From contig NZ_JADFFL010000005.1 of the NCBI RefSeq assembly GCF_015222005.1, forward strand, positions 305,115 through 369,114: 64,000 nt of DNA, given 5' to 3'. Shown one piece after another: positions 42,070-50,868 of this stretch. The first letter of the stretch is position 1. Every line of letters starts with the position of its first letter. Source of the stretch: Mucilaginibacter myungsuensis. GTDB taxonomy: Bacteria > Bacteroidota > Bacteroidia > Sphingobacteriales > Sphingobacteriaceae. Made by a program: the position numbers and the translations under genes. The notes under the pieces were generated by a model. That model saw nothing but the letters and a program-made list of their open reading frames with translations, was not told the DNA's origin and did no database searches.

Positions 42070-43347
42070 ATGGCAGTTGACGTTTTATTAGGCCTGCAAT
42101 GGGGCGACGAAGGTAAAGGAAAAATTGTTGACGTATTAAGCGCAGGTTACGACTTGATCGCGCGTTTTCAGGGTGGCCCGAATGCCGGTCACACTTTAGA
42201 GTTTGACGGACAGAAGTTTGTATTGAACACCATCCCTTCGGGAATTTTCTTTGATAACACGCTTAACCTGATCGGCAACGGCGTGGTGATCGATCCTATC
42301 ACCCTTAAAAAGGAACTTGATAAATTAAAAGCTGCCGGCCACGACCTGTTGGCTAAAAAGAACTTGGTGATCGCTAAAAAAGCGCACCTGATCCTGCCTA
42401 CCCATCAATTGCTGGATGCCGCGTCTGAAAAGAAAATGGGCGAAGGCAAGATCGGTTCTACCTTAAAAGGCATCGGCCCAACTTACATGGATAAGACCGG
42501 GCGTAACGGTTTACGCATTGGCGACATTACTTTGCCTGATTTTAAAGAGCGTTACGAGAAACTGGTTGCTAAACATACCTCGATGCTGCAAGCGCTTTAC
42601 GGCGAGGTGGTAGATTTTAGCGAGCGCGAAGCCGCGTTCTTTGAGGCTATCGAGGTTATCCGTCAGTTCCCGCTGGTAGATTCGGAGCATTTTGTAAATA
42701 AATACATCAAAGAGGGCAAAAAGGTATTGGCCGAAGGCGCACAAGGCGCTATGCTCGATATCGACTTCGGTTCATACCCTTTTGTTACGTCATCAAATAC
42801 AACTTCAGCCGGTGCTTGTACCGGTCTGGGTATCGCCCCGAGCCAAATTGGCGAGGTGATCGGTATATTTAAAGCGTATTGCACCCGTGTTGGCGGTGGC
42901 CCCTTCCCTACCGAGTTAGATAATGAGTTAGGCGAACAATTACGTCAATTAGGTCACGAGTTCGGTGCTACTACAGGTCGCCCTCGCCGTACTGGTTGGA
43001 TAGATATCCCTGCCCTGCGTTACGCGATCATGCTGAATGGTGTTACCCAACTGGTAATGACCAAGGCCGACGTATTGAGCGGTTTCGAAAAGATCTACGC
43101 TTGTACACACTACAACTACAACGGCGAGGTGATCGACTACATGCCATACGATATCTGCACCATCACCCCTGAGCCAGTGCTACAGGAGGTAGACGGCTGG
43201 AACGAAGATATCACCGGTATCACTGAGTTAGACCAGATACCTGCAACTCTAAGTAAATACATGGACTTTTTAGCCGAGCAATTAGGCGTACCTGTTAAAT
43301 ACCTTTCGGTAGGCCCGGACAGGGTACAGACCTTGGAGATGTTTTAA
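42070..43347 (+). CDS. purA: Adenylosuccinate synthase
   Basis: 425 residues. Catalyses GTP-dependent condensation of IMP and aspartate, the first committed step to AMP. Hallmarks: GLQWGDEGKGKIVD (8-21), FQGGPNAGHTLEFDG, GIGPTYMDKTGRNGLRIGD, EGAQGAMLDIDFGSYPFVTSSN, TTGRPRRTGWIDIPALRYA and the C-terminal VKYLSVGPDR. Full length. Own promoter and a strong terminator at 43395-43416, so it is monocistronic. Confidence 0.97.
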   Translation: MAVDVLLGLQWGDEGKGKIVDVLSAGYDLIARFQGGPNAGHTLEFDGQKFVLNTIPSGIFFDNTLNLIGNGVVIDPITLKKELDKLKAAGHDLLAKKNLVIAKKAHLILPTHQLLDAASEKKMGEGKIGSTLKGIGPTYMDKTGRNGLRIGDITLPDFKERYEKLVAKHTSMLQALYGEVVDFSEREAAFFEAIEVIRQFPLVDSEHFVNKYIKEGKKVLAEGAQGAMLDIDFGSYPFVTSSNTTSAGACTGLGIAPSQIGEVIGIFKAYCTRVGGGPFPTELDNELGEQLRQLGHEFGATTGRPRRTGWIDIPALRYAIMLNGVTQLVMTKADVLSGFEKIYACTHYNYNGEVIDYMPYDICTITPEPVLQEVDGWNEDITGITELDQIPATLSKYMDFLAEQLGVPVKYLSVGPDRVQTLEMF

Positions 43348-43348
43348 A

Positions 43349-43378
43349 CCTCACCCTGCCCTCTCCTAAAGGAGAAGG
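43349..43378. repeat. CTCACCC / CCTCTCC repeat copy
   Basis: CCTCACCCTG followed by CCCTCTCCTAAAGGAGAAGG, with a CTCTCC / GGAGAA hairpin, directly after the purA stop. Related copies lie at 48876-49023, 50872-50904 and, less clearly, inside clpP at 63171-63203. Confidence 0.6.
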
Positions 43379-43394
43379 TTCTAAGAAAATATTT

Positions 43395-43416
43395 AATGCC
43401 CGCCATCGCGGGCATT
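43395..43416 (+). terminator. Rho-independent terminator of purA
   Basis: 9-bp arms AATGCCCGC (43395-43403) and GCGGGCATT (43408-43416) with loop CATC, followed by TTTGTTTAA. Confidence 0.88.
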
Positions 43417-43425
43417 TTTGTTTAA

Positions 43426-43433
43426 TATCTTTG
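43426..43433 (+). promoter_or_regulatory. -7 promoter element of pabB
   Basis: TATCTTTG, exact TAnnTTTG. It contains the in-frame TTG at 43431, which is therefore an unlikely start codon; GTG at 43440 follows after 6 bases. Confidence 0.5.
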
Positions 43434-43439
43434 CCGATA

Positions 43440-44702
43440 GTGAATTTAACGCTATCCAACATATCCGAGTTTAAGCAAAAGGCCCTGCAATGGGCGGCGA
43501 GTTTTGATGTGGCCTGTTATATGGACTCCAACAACTTCAGCGACGTTTATGGCAAGTACGATGCCTTGATAGCTGCAGGGTCTAAACATCAGTTACACGC
43601 CACCATAGGCACTGCATTTGACGAATTGGAGCTGTTTAGGCAAGAGCATCAGGGATGGTTATTCGGCTTTTTGACCTACGACCTTAAGAACGAAGTTGAA
43701 GAGCTCACATCTGCAAATCCCGATCATCTCCACTTCCCCGATCTTTATTTTTTTGAGCCGGAACATCTGATCATCATTAAAGGTGATGGGATCACTATCA
43801 TATCGGCGAATGCAAGCGCGATACTTTACCAGATAGAGAAGCAAAAGATAAGGCAGTCGTTACCATCGCCGGGTATCGTATTACAACCGCGTTTTAGCAA
43901 AGAGGAATACGTCGACAGCGTTGATCAGATCCAACAACACATCGTTCGTGGAGATATCTATGTAACCAATTTCTGTCAGGAGTTTTATGCCGATGGTGCC
44001 GAAATAGAGCCACTGGATATCTTTAACAAACTGAATGCATTATCGCCAAATCCCTTTGCTTGCTTTTTCAAACATAAGGAACTGTATCTTATCTGCGCAT
44101 CGCCTGAAAGGTTCTTAGCCAAGCGAGGCAACAAACTGATTTCGCAACCGATCAAAGGCACTGCTAAAAGACAGACCGATCCGCAACTGGACGAACAAAC
44201 CAAACAACAACTGCAAAGCAACCCTAAAGAGCAGCAGGAGAATGTGATGATCGTAGACCTTGTACGTAACGACCTTACCCATTCGGCTAAACACGGAACT
44301 GTACAGACACAAGAACTATTTGGCATCTACAGTTTCAATCAAGTACATCAAATGATATCGACGGTAGTTTGCGAGTTGGATGAGAACATCTCTACCGTAC
44401 AAGCCATTAAGAACAGCTTCCCCATGGGCAGCATGACGGGCGCGCCAAAGATCAGCGCCATGCAACTGATGGAACAATACGAAAAAAGTAAACGCGGTTT
44501 GTATTCGGGATCGGTAGGATATTTTTCCCCGGACGGCGATATGGATTTTAATGTAGTTATCCGATCTCTTCTCTACAATGCCGAGAATAAATACTTATCG
44601 CTGCATGTAGGCAGTGCGATCACCTACGAGGCGGTTGCAGAGCAAGAATACGAGGAATGTTTGGTAAAGGCATCGGCGATGTTTGAGGTATTGGGATCTT
44701 AG
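43440..44702 (+). CDS. pabB: Chorismate-binding enzyme, para-aminobenzoate synthase component I type
   Basis: 420 residues from a GTG at 43440; the TTG three codons earlier lies in the -7 element. The C-terminal chorismate-binding domain has FSKEEYVDSVDQIQQHIVRGDIYVTNFCQEF, SPERFL, ISQPIKGTAKR, MIVDLVRNDL, FPMGSMTGAPKISAMQLME and RGLYSGSVGYF. The Gln-Pro-Ile-Lys-Gly-Thr motif is shared by PabB and TrpE; the short N-terminal region favours PabB, which makes aminodeoxychorismate. The PabC-like gene at 30279 would follow in the pathway. No amidotransferase subunit is adjacent. Overlaps the DUF2071 gene by 4 bases, convergently. Confidence 0.88.
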   Translation: MNLTLSNISEFKQKALQWAASFDVACYMDSNNFSDVYGKYDALIAAGSKHQLHATIGTAFDELELFRQEHQGWLFGFLTYDLKNEVEELTSANPDHLHFPDLYFFEPEHLIIIKGDGITIISANASAILYQIEKQKIRQSLPSPGIVLQPRFSKEEYVDSVDQIQQHIVRGDIYVTNFCQEFYADGAEIEPLDIFNKLNALSPNPFACFFKHKELYLICASPERFLAKRGNKLISQPIKGTAKRQTDPQLDEQTKQQLQSNPKEQQENVMIVDLVRNDLTHSAKHGTVQTQELFGIYSFNQVHQMISTVVCELDENISTVQAIKNSFPMGSMTGAPKISAMQLMEQYEKSKRGLYSGSVGYFSPDGDMDFNVVIRSLLYNAENKYLSLHVGSAITYEAVAEQEYEECLVKASAMFEVLGS

Positions 44703-45424
44703 ATCTTGATCTTCGCTCCCATCCTCACCCCTATCTCCGACCCATCTGCAAAGTAAGCCGATATAGGCGGTTTAGTTAGATACGGCACGAAAGCTTCACC
44801 ATACAGACAGGCAATATCGGCATCAAAAACAAAGTCGGTAACCCGGCCTATATTCCAGCTTGGGTGCTCTACCTGATATTCTATAGTAGTCGTTTCAGTC
44901 AACTTATTGTAGCCCCAATAATGCTCAAAGATGAATTCTTCGGCACTGCCGGGTTGTATAGGTGAACGGGCATTATCTACAATGGCACCGAGTTGGTTCC
45001 ATCGTCCTTTGTATTTCCACTGGTAGTTGTAGTTGGTATGTTGCTCGTCTACCGCATATACCTCATGCTTCATGGGCATGGCCGAATAATGTTCGTTGTA
45101 TAAAGTATTAGCGATGATCGCGATCATGTGCTTCGGCACTATCTCGCTGATGAATACCGCGCCTCGCTTCCATTCCTTGCCATCAAAGTATCGCACGTAA
45201 AAACGGAGGTTTACCTCCTCAAAGGTGATGTGGAAAGGCCATTTGATACCCAGCACACTGGTGTCTTTGAACATAAAGCCTACCATGCTTACCAGGGTCT
45301 TCCCTTCCCAGGTATCCAACACCGTACCGGGCGGCAGGTGCGGTTGCAGTATAAACGGATCAACCTCGTAATTTATCATTACGAGGTTGATCCATTGTGC
45401 TTTTAAGAATGTTTTAGTAGCCAT
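44699..45424 (-). CDS. DUF2071 / YqjF family protein
   Basis: 241 residues of the DUF2071 family (acetoacetate decarboxylase-like fold). Typical stretches are WINLVMINYEVDPFILQPHLPPGTVLDTWEGKTLVSMVGF, FEEVNLRFYVRYFDGKEWKRGAVFISEIVPK and WNIGRVTDFVFDADIACLYGEAF. No activity is established. A near-consensus -7 element (TATATTTA on the minus strand, 45437-45430) ends 5 bases before the ATG. It converges on pabB. Confidence 0.85.
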   Translation of the reverse strand: MATKTFLKAQWINLVMINYEVDPFILQPHLPPGTVLDTWEGKTLVSMVGFMFKDTSVLGIKWPFHITFEEVNLRFYVRYFDGKEWKRGAVFISEIVPKHMIAIIANTLYNEHYSAMPMKHEVYAVDEQHTNYNYQWKYKGRWNQLGAIVDNARSPIQPGSAEEFIFEHYWGYNKLTETTTIEYQVEHPSWNIGRVTDFVFDADIACLYGEAFVPYLTKPPISAYFADGSEIGVRMGAKIKI

Positions 45425-45429
45425 CGGCG

Positions 45430-45437
45430 TAAATATA
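45430..45437 (-). promoter_or_regulatory. -7-like element of the DUF2071 gene
   Basis: TATATTTA on the minus strand (one mismatch to TAnnTTTG), 5 bases before the ATG at 45424. Confidence 0.4.
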
Positions 45438-45476
45438 AACCTTTCAGCGTTTACCTTTCGCCTATAAGCTTAAACC

Positions 45477-46277
45477 TTATTTCTTGTAGTATTTCATCGC
45501 CTCAGGGATATTCTTTTGGATATCATTGATACGGGTCTGATCGGCAGGGTGGGTGCTCAAAAACTCAGGCGTACTTTTAGCGCCGCCTTGTGCCGACATA
45601 CGCTGCCAAAAGCCGATAGCGGCATTAGGATCGTAACCGGCCATGGCCATAAAGGTCAGACCTAAACGATCGGCCTCACTTTCCTGACCGCGTGAGTAGT
45701 GCAGTAAAGCCAACTGGCCACCAACACCATAAAGCTGACCTACGATCGCTTGCGTTGCGGCAGATTTGTTAGAAGTAGCAACACCAACAACCGCGCTACC
45801 GGCTTGGGAGGCGAGTTGTTGCGAAACACGCTCGGCCGAGTGACGAGCAATGGCGTGGGCTATCTCATGGCCCATTACAGTGGCTAAACCTGCATCGTCT
45901 TTAGTAATGGGCAGGATGCCTGTGTAGATAGCAACCTTGCCACCAGGCATACACCAGGCATTCACTTCCTTACTTTCGATAAGGTTAAACTCCCATTTAA
46001 AGTTATATTGATCTGCGTAACCGTTCTGTTGCAAATATTTTTCTATCCCGATAGCCAATTGCTGGCCAATGCGTTTTACCCGCTGTGCTTCAGTGCCGGT
46101 GCCTACCACTTTGGTTTTAGGGTCGGATAATAATTGGGAGTAGCTTGCCGCCGCTGATTGGTTGATCTCTGAATCGCCTACCAAACTTAATTGACGGCGG
46201 CCGGTCAATGGTACGGTAGAACAGCCTAAGAATAGTAATACTGCGCTTAGGGCTAAAAGTATGGGTTGTTTTTTCAT
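45477..46277 (-). CDS. M48-family metallopeptidase, lipoprotein
   Basis: 266 residues. A lipoprotein signal ends at Cys19 (LLFLGCSTVPLTGRRQ), so the protease is probably anchored at the periplasmic face of a membrane. The zinc motif is HEIAHAIARH (His137, Glu138, His141) and the third ligand Glu lies in GQESEADRLGL. It resembles E. coli LoiP/YcaL, envelope proteases that trim misassembled outer-membrane proteins; that role is inferred. The start codon overlaps the end of plsY by 4 bases. Confidence 0.92.
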   Translation of the reverse strand: MKKQPILLALSAVLLFLGCSTVPLTGRRQLSLVGDSEINQSAAASYSQLLSDPKTKVVGTGTEAQRVKRIGQQLAIGIEKYLQQNGYADQYNFKWEFNLIESKEVNAWCMPGGKVAIYTGILPITKDDAGLATVMGHEIAHAIARHSAERVSQQLASQAGSAVVGVATSNKSAATQAIVGQLYGVGGQLALLHYSRGQESEADRLGLTFMAMAGYDPNAAIGFWQRMSAQGGAKSTPEFLSTHPADQTRINDIQKNIPEAMKYYKK

Positions 46278-46933
46278 GATGCTTGGGTTGTCGTTTTCTT
46301 TTTAAAAAGATTCACTTTCGACTCCTTGCCATGCAGTAAACGTTCAATATTGCGCTGGTGGGTAACCAGTATCAACGCGCAAATACACATACCATATATC
46401 ACTATCCCTATCGGACCACCGGGAAAAACGAACGTCACACCTATCAGATACACAAACCCGGCCGTTATAGAGCTTAGCGATACATACTTGGTAATTAACA
46501 GTACAATAATGAACGCTATAATGCAAAGCAAAGCAGCCTGCAGGTTTATAGCTAAAACCATACCACATAATGTGGCTACCCCTTTGCCGCCCCTAAAACC
46601 GGCAAATATCGGGAACAAATGGCCCATTACGGCCGCTATGCCAAAGGCCAGCTCGTAATTGGTGAACTGCACAGAGTGTGGTTTTGCGAACGTATATGCG
46701 CCCACAAAATAAGCCAGATTGGTTGCCGTGAAACCTTTAAGTATATCGATAAGCATTACGGGGATGCCCGCTTTTTTGCCCAACACCCTAAAGGTATTGG
46801 TGGCGCCGGCATTGCCGCTGCCGTATTCGCGCACGTCTATTTTATAGAATGCCTGCCCTATCCAAACAGCTGTTGGAATGGAGCCGAACAAATAGGCTAA
46901 AATAAGTGCAGTGATCGAGTAGACTGATATCAT
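46274..46933 (-). CDS. plsY: Glycerol-3-phosphate acyltransferase PlsY
   Basis: 219-residue polytopic membrane protein that acylates glycerol-3-phosphate from acyl-phosphate in phospholipid synthesis. Signatures: LAYLFGSIPTAVWIG, YGSGNAGATNTFRVLGKKAG, GHLFPIFAGFRGGKGVATLCG. About five membrane segments. The C-terminal tail RLLHGKESKVN is typical. It overlaps the M48 gene by 4 bases (translational coupling) and is 44 bases downstream of nadC. Confidence 0.95.
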   Translation of the reverse strand: MISVYSITALILAYLFGSIPTAVWIGQAFYKIDVREYGSGNAGATNTFRVLGKKAGIPVMLIDILKGFTATNLAYFVGAYTFAKPHSVQFTNYELAFGIAAVMGHLFPIFAGFRGGKGVATLCGMVLAINLQAALLCIIAFIIVLLITKYVSLSSITAGFVYLIGVTFVFPGGPIGIVIYGMCICALILVTHQRNIERLLHGKESKVNLFKKKTTTQAS

Positions 46934-46977
46934 CTCCCTACAATAATACTAAATTGAAAGATCAAATAAGATATTAT

Positions 46978-47826
46978 TTAAGCTTTAATAGCCTTTAAAC
47001 TCATATCCAGACTCTTAACCGAATGCGTTAACCAACCCATCGATACATAGTCCACACCGCAACTTGCATAGTCAAGCACGTTATCAGGGGTGATACCACC
47101 CGATGCTTCGGTAATGTAGCGGCCCTCTACCATGGCAACGGCCTGTCTCAATACGTCAAACTTGAAGTTGTCCAGCAAGATCCTGTCCACGCCGCCGGTG
47201 TTCAGTACCTGCTCCAGTTCTTCCAGGTTGCGTACCTCAATTTCTATCGCCAACTTTTTGCCGTTATCGGCCAGGTATTGTTTGGCGTTGGTGATGGCGT
47301 TAGCAATACCCCCTGCGTAATCTACGTGATTATCCTTGATCAGGATCATATCATACAGACCAAAACGATGGTTCACACCGCCGCCTATTTTTACGGCCCA
47401 TTTTTCGAGGTAGCGTAAACCGGGCGTGGTTTTGCGGGTATCCAGCACTTTGGTGTTAGTATTTTTGAGCATATCGGCAACCTCGTTGGTCACGGTAGCT
47501 ATGCCGCTCATACGTTGCATGCAGTTCAGGACCAGGCGCTCGGCCACAAGGATGCTGTGGACGCTACCTTCTACTGTCAGCGCGATATCTTTAGGTTTTA
47601 CTTCGGCGCCGTCTTGCAGCAATACGTTAACCTTTAAGTTAGGGTCGACCTCGTCGAATATCTCTAAAGCTAATTCAACACCAGCTAAGATGCCGGTATC
47701 TTTGATGATCAGCTGAGCTTTGCCGGTTGTCCCTGCCGGGATGGTTGATAAGGAAGTATGATCACCATCGCCAACGTCTTCGGCAAGGGCGTTCTTAATA
47801 AAGTTGCGTAGTAGTTGTTTGTCCAA
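46978..47826 (-). CDS. nadC: Nicotinate-nucleotide pyrophosphorylase (quinolinate phosphoribosyltransferase)
   Basis: 282 residues. Converts quinolinate and PRPP to nicotinate mononucleotide in de novo NAD synthesis. Family motifs: EDVGDGDHTSLSTI, CMQRMSGIATVTNEV, VLDTRKTTPGLRYLEKWAVKIGGGVNHRFGLYDMILIKDNH, IEIEVRNLEEL, EASGGITPDNV. The start appears to be TTG at 47826 (LDKQLLRNF); a -7 element TACTTTTG lies on the minus strand at 47853-47846, giving a leader of about 19 bases. DUF4783 and plsY neighbours are usual in Bacteroidota. Confidence 0.94.
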   Translation of the reverse strand: MDKQLLRNFIKNALAEDVGDGDHTSLSTIPAGTTGKAQLIIKDTGILAGVELALEIFDEVDPNLKVNVLLQDGAEVKPKDIALTVEGSVHSILVAERLVLNCMQRMSGIATVTNEVADMLKNTNTKVLDTRKTTPGLRYLEKWAVKIGGGVNHRFGLYDMILIKDNHVDYAGGIANAITNAKQYLADNGKKLAIEIEVRNLEELEQVLNTGGVDRILLDNFKFDVLRQAVAMVEGRYITEASGGITPDNVLDYASCGVDYVSMGWLTHSVKSLDMSLKAIKA

Positions 47827-47853
47827 ACCTTGTGCTGTTTTGCTGCAAAAGTA

Positions 47854-48193
47854 ACAACAATTGGCAGTTTATGTTCGTGTGATCAGAATTTTCGGATCAA
47901 TGATTTTTCGCTATTTGACCACAAAGGTCACAGAGGTTTTCACAAAGAACACAGAGAGTGTGCGGAAGTTTACGTTCATGTTCACGCGTGAACATGAAGC
48001 ACTCAACCATCGTAACTAACTGTATATCAATAGTGAAAAAATTAGCCGTGAACAAGGAGCAGATGAACCATCACTACAACTATCTCATTTTAAGGTAGAT
48101 AGAAAAAATTCGCTTGAATTTTTCCGTGAACGATCGTTTTAACGTCCTGAAATAGGTTTACACCTTTAAAAAGAAAAGCGTTGGCAGGCAAAA
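47854..48193. other. nadC-DUF4783 intergenic region with a perfect 24-bp palindrome
   Basis: About 340 bases without a gene. It holds a degenerate CACAAAGG / CACAGAG low-complexity stretch (47928-47960) and a perfect palindrome at 47975-47998: TTCATGTTCACG followed at once by its reverse complement. GTGAACA words recur at about 48046 and 48125. Confidence 0.6.
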
Positions 48194-48583
48194 TTACTTC
48201 TTATCCTCCACCTTCAACTCATTGATCAAAAACTGGTCTTTCACTAATTTAAGTGAGACCGTGGTGCGGTAAGTCCCGCTCGATGTTACCAAAGAAAGTA
48301 CAGCGTACTTCACGCTGGCGTTGGAATTTACCTTGTGGACTACGGTAACCGACTTTACAGCATGCGCTTTAAAGAAAGTAGTAAGGGCAGCTTCGGCCTG
48401 TGCGGGGTTGACGATGTTCTCATCGTCGAGCAGGGTCAGCTCGACCGATACGGCAAAAATTTTAGCTAATTCTTTGGCATTGCCGCTTTTGATGAGTTCA
48501 ACGGCATTGTCAATAGGGTCGGCAGCCCTGGAGGTCAGTGCCAGTGGCAGCAGGAATAACAGAAGGCAGGCAAGCCTTTTCAT
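48194..48583 (-). CDS. DUF4783 family exported protein
   Basis: 129 residues from the ATG at 48583. Signal peptide MKRLACLLLFLLPLALTSRA, then a cystatin/NTF2-like small domain: IDNAVELIKSGNAKELAKIFAVSVELTLLDDENIVNPAQAEAALTTFFKAH, matching Bacteroidota DUF4783. Function unknown; often found next to nadC, as here. Upstream in-frame codons would add residues before the signal peptide, so the internal ATG is preferred. Confidence 0.85.
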   Translation of the reverse strand: MKRLACLLLFLLPLALTSRAADPIDNAVELIKSGNAKELAKIFAVSVELTLLDDENIVNPAQAEAALTTFFKAHAVKSVTVVHKVNSNASVKYAVLSLVTSSGTYRTTVSLKLVKDQFLINELKVEDKK

Positions 48584-48637
48584 GGTGATGTAGGGCGTAA
48601 ATGTTTTTCGATGGATATATAACGTATTAACTACCAT

Positions 48638-49040
48638 TTTAGTACGCGGAAAGTTTGGAATATGTTACACCCTATTGCACTTTTACAAATTTGGCAATGG
48701 AACCTAAGCCGTTCAACCTAAACCCGATAGGACGGAAAGCTTTTACAGAAGCGCGAGGCGGAGCGCGTCGGGGTAAAACTTGAAGGGAGAGCGGGGCTGC
48801 CGGGAGCTATGGAATGCTGAACGTTCGTTTTCAGATAAAGATTACGATTGCAAAAACCTCATCACAACTTTTCCCCTATTTCCGCCAAAGGCGAAGAGAG
48901 GGTGTCCGGCGAAGCAACGGACGGGTGAGTGGATCGCTATGCAGAACGGTAATGCATTCCCGGCGAGGACTCACCCGACATCGCTTCGCTCGCCACCCTC
49001 TCTCCGCTAAAGCGGAAAGAGGGGACCTGACCGTGAAGCT
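48638..49040. repeat. Intergenic region with a large imperfect inverted repeat
   Basis: The main element spans 48876-49023. The left arm contains GAAGAGAGGGTG ... GGGTGAGT and the right arm ACTCACCCGAC ... CACCCTCTCTCCG, giving arms of about 55 bases around a 38-base centre. Each arm has its own small hairpin (CCGCCAAAGGCG, CCGCTAAAGCGG). A second block at 48715-48740 (CCTAAACCCGATAGGACGGA) resembles 23983-24010. No gene is apparent. Confidence 0.65.
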
Positions 49041-49283
49041 CTATAAATATTTAACATCTTTGTCGTCAAACTTTCCGACCCAAATATTTTCACTTTTCGA
49101 GAACTCAATTGTAGCCAATACGGACAATTCATCTCCGTCGGTCAATATAACTTCTAAACCTTCTGATAATATCATGCCCTTTGCTTCCAGATCCTTTATT
49201 GTTCCGTTCAAATTTAGCCGGAGCCTGCCTTCTCTATCATTGTTATTAAAATCTGCGAAAAGTGTCACAGGTAAATTTTCCAT
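49041..49283 (-). CDS. Small hypothetical protein
   Basis: 80 residues from the ATG at 49283. Likely an all-beta small domain: LPVTLFADFNNNDREGRLRLNLNGTIKDLEAKGMILSEGLEVILTDGDELSVLATIEFSKSENIWVGKF. Acidic, soluble, no signal. No named family recognised. Divergent from gpmI with only 64 bases between, and its downstream side borders the large inverted repeat. Confidence 0.65.
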   Translation of the reverse strand: MENLPVTLFADFNNNDREGRLRLNLNGTIKDLEAKGMILSEGLEVILTDGDELSVLATIEFSKSENIWVGKFDDKDVKYL

Positions 49284-49335
49284 AACCAAACTTACATTAT
49301 CCCACTAATAATTCACCACGTTAACCGCATCCTTT

Positions 49336-49343
49336 TATATTTG
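49336..49343 (+). promoter_or_regulatory. -7 promoter element of gpmI
   Basis: TATATTTG, exact TAnnTTTG, 4 bases before the GTG start at 49348; transcription probably begins at the start codon. Confidence 0.55.
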
Positions 49344-49347
49344 CATT

Positions 49348-50868
49348 GTGGAAAACAAAAAAGTAGCATTACTGATACTGGATGGCTGGGGATACGGCCG
49401 CCAGGATGGCTCTAACGCCATATATAACGCCAAAACGCCTTTCTTTAACTCGTTATTGGCTCAATACCCAAACTCAAGACTGGAAGCATCGGGAATGGCC
49501 GTTGGTCTGCCCGACGGACAAATGGGCAACTCCGAAGTTGGCCACATGAACCTGGGTGCAGGTCGTACGGTTTACCAGGAACTTGGCCGCATTAACAAAG
49601 CGGTACAGGATAAAGAATTTAATAACGACCCTACTATACAGTCGGCTTTTGAATACGCCAAAGCGAATGGTAAAGCCGTTCACTTTATGGGCCTGGTGAG
49701 CGATGGTGGCGTACACTCGCACATCGGTCACCTTAAAGGTTTATGCGATGCCGCCGTGGAGTTTGGCCTGAGCAACGTTTTTGTTCACGCTTTCCTTGAT
49801 GGCCGCGATACCGACCCTAATTCGGGCATCGGTTTTATGACCGACCTGCAAGACTATATCGCCAATACTCCGGTCAAGATCGCCTCAGTGATTGGTCGTT
49901 ATTTTGCTATGGACCGCGATAACCGTTGGGAGCGTGTTAAAAAGGCTTACGATGTGATGGTGAACGCGGAAGGCTTGCATACCGAAAACATTTTAACGGC
50001 GATCAGTCAGTCATACTCGGCCGGTGTCACCGACGAGTTTGTGGAGCCGATCGTTCATGTAGATCATAACGGCAAACCTTTAGCGGTTATCCAAAATGGC
50101 GACGTGCTACTTTGCTTTAATTTCCGTACAGATCGTGGCAGAGAGATCAGTCTGGCGTTGACCCAAAAGGCTTTCCCCGAGCAGAACATGCACCCGCTGG
50201 ATGTGAGATACATCACCATGACCACTTACGACGAGACCTTTAAGAACGTGCAAGTGGTGTTCCGTAAGGATGACCTGGTGAAAACCCTTGGCGAGATCTT
50301 ACAGGATGCCGGCAAGAACCAGATCCGTATTGCCGAGACCGAGAAATATCCGCACGTGACCTTCTTCTTTTCGGGCGGCCGTGAGAAAGAATTTGATAAC
50401 GAGAAACGCTTGTTAGTGCCATCGCCAAAAGTGGCTACTTACGATCTGCAACCCGAGATGAGTGCTGAAGGTATCCGCGACGCGATCTTACCTGAACTGC
50501 AAAGCGGTTGGGCCGATTTCATCTGCCTGAACTTTGCTAACACAGATATGGTTGGCCACACCGGCGTTTTCAGCGCGGTAATTAAAGCTGCCGAAACGGT
50601 TGACGCTTGTACCAAAGCGGTTGTGGAGACCGGCTTAGCCAATGGATACTCTTTCATCATCTTGGCCGACCACGGCAATGCCGATTACATGGTTAACGAG
50701 GATGGATCGCCAAACACGGCGCACACTACCAACCTGGTGCCATGCATCGTTATAGATAAAGATGTTATAGCCGTAAAAGACGGCAAACTGGGCGACGTAG
50801 CACCAACAGTATTAAGCATACTGGGCGTACAGATACCCGAAGAAATGACCGGATATGTATTGGTTTAA
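49348..50868 (+). CDS. gpmI: 2,3-bisphosphoglycerate-independent phosphoglycerate mutase
   Basis: 506-residue alkaline phosphatase superfamily enzyme interconverting 3- and 2-phosphoglycerate with two Mn ions. Phosphoserine nucleophile Ser62 in DGQMGNSEVGH; LDGWGY near the N-terminus; DGRDTDPNSG, FRTDRGREIS, FFFSGGREKEF, NTDMVGHTG and ADHGNADYM complete the pattern. The start is GTG at 49348, giving the usual MENKKVALLILDGWG. A terminator hairpin at 50884 lies inside the next gene's coding region. Confidence 0.96.
   Translation: MENKKVALLILDGWGYGRQDGSNAIYNAKTPFFNSLLAQYPNSRLEASGMAVGLPDGQMGNSEVGHMNLGAGRTVYQELGRINKAVQDKEFNNDPTIQSAFEYAKANGKAVHFMGLVSDGGVHSHIGHLKGLCDAAVEFGLSNVFVHAFLDGRDTDPNSGIGFMTDLQDYIANTPVKIASVIGRYFAMDRDNRWERVKKAYDVMVNAEGLHTENILTAISQSYSAGVTDEFVEPIVHVDHNGKPLAVIQNGDVLLCFNFRTDRGREISLALTQKAFPEQNMHPLDVRYITMTTYDETFKNVQVVFRKDDLVKTLGEILQDAGKNQIRIAETEKYPHVTFFFSGGREKEFDNEKRLLVPSPKVATYDLQPEMSAEGIRDAILPELQSGWADFICLNFANTDMVGHTGVFSAVIKAAETVDACTKAVVETGLANGYSFIILADHGNADYMVNEDGSPNTAHTTNLVPCIVIDKDVIAVKDGKLGDVAPTVLSILGVQIPEEMTGYVLV

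Noticed and set aside
48780..49308. Two plus-strand frames near 48.8-49.3 kb
   Set aside because: They run through the inverted repeat and oppose the more plausible 80-residue minus-strand gene.
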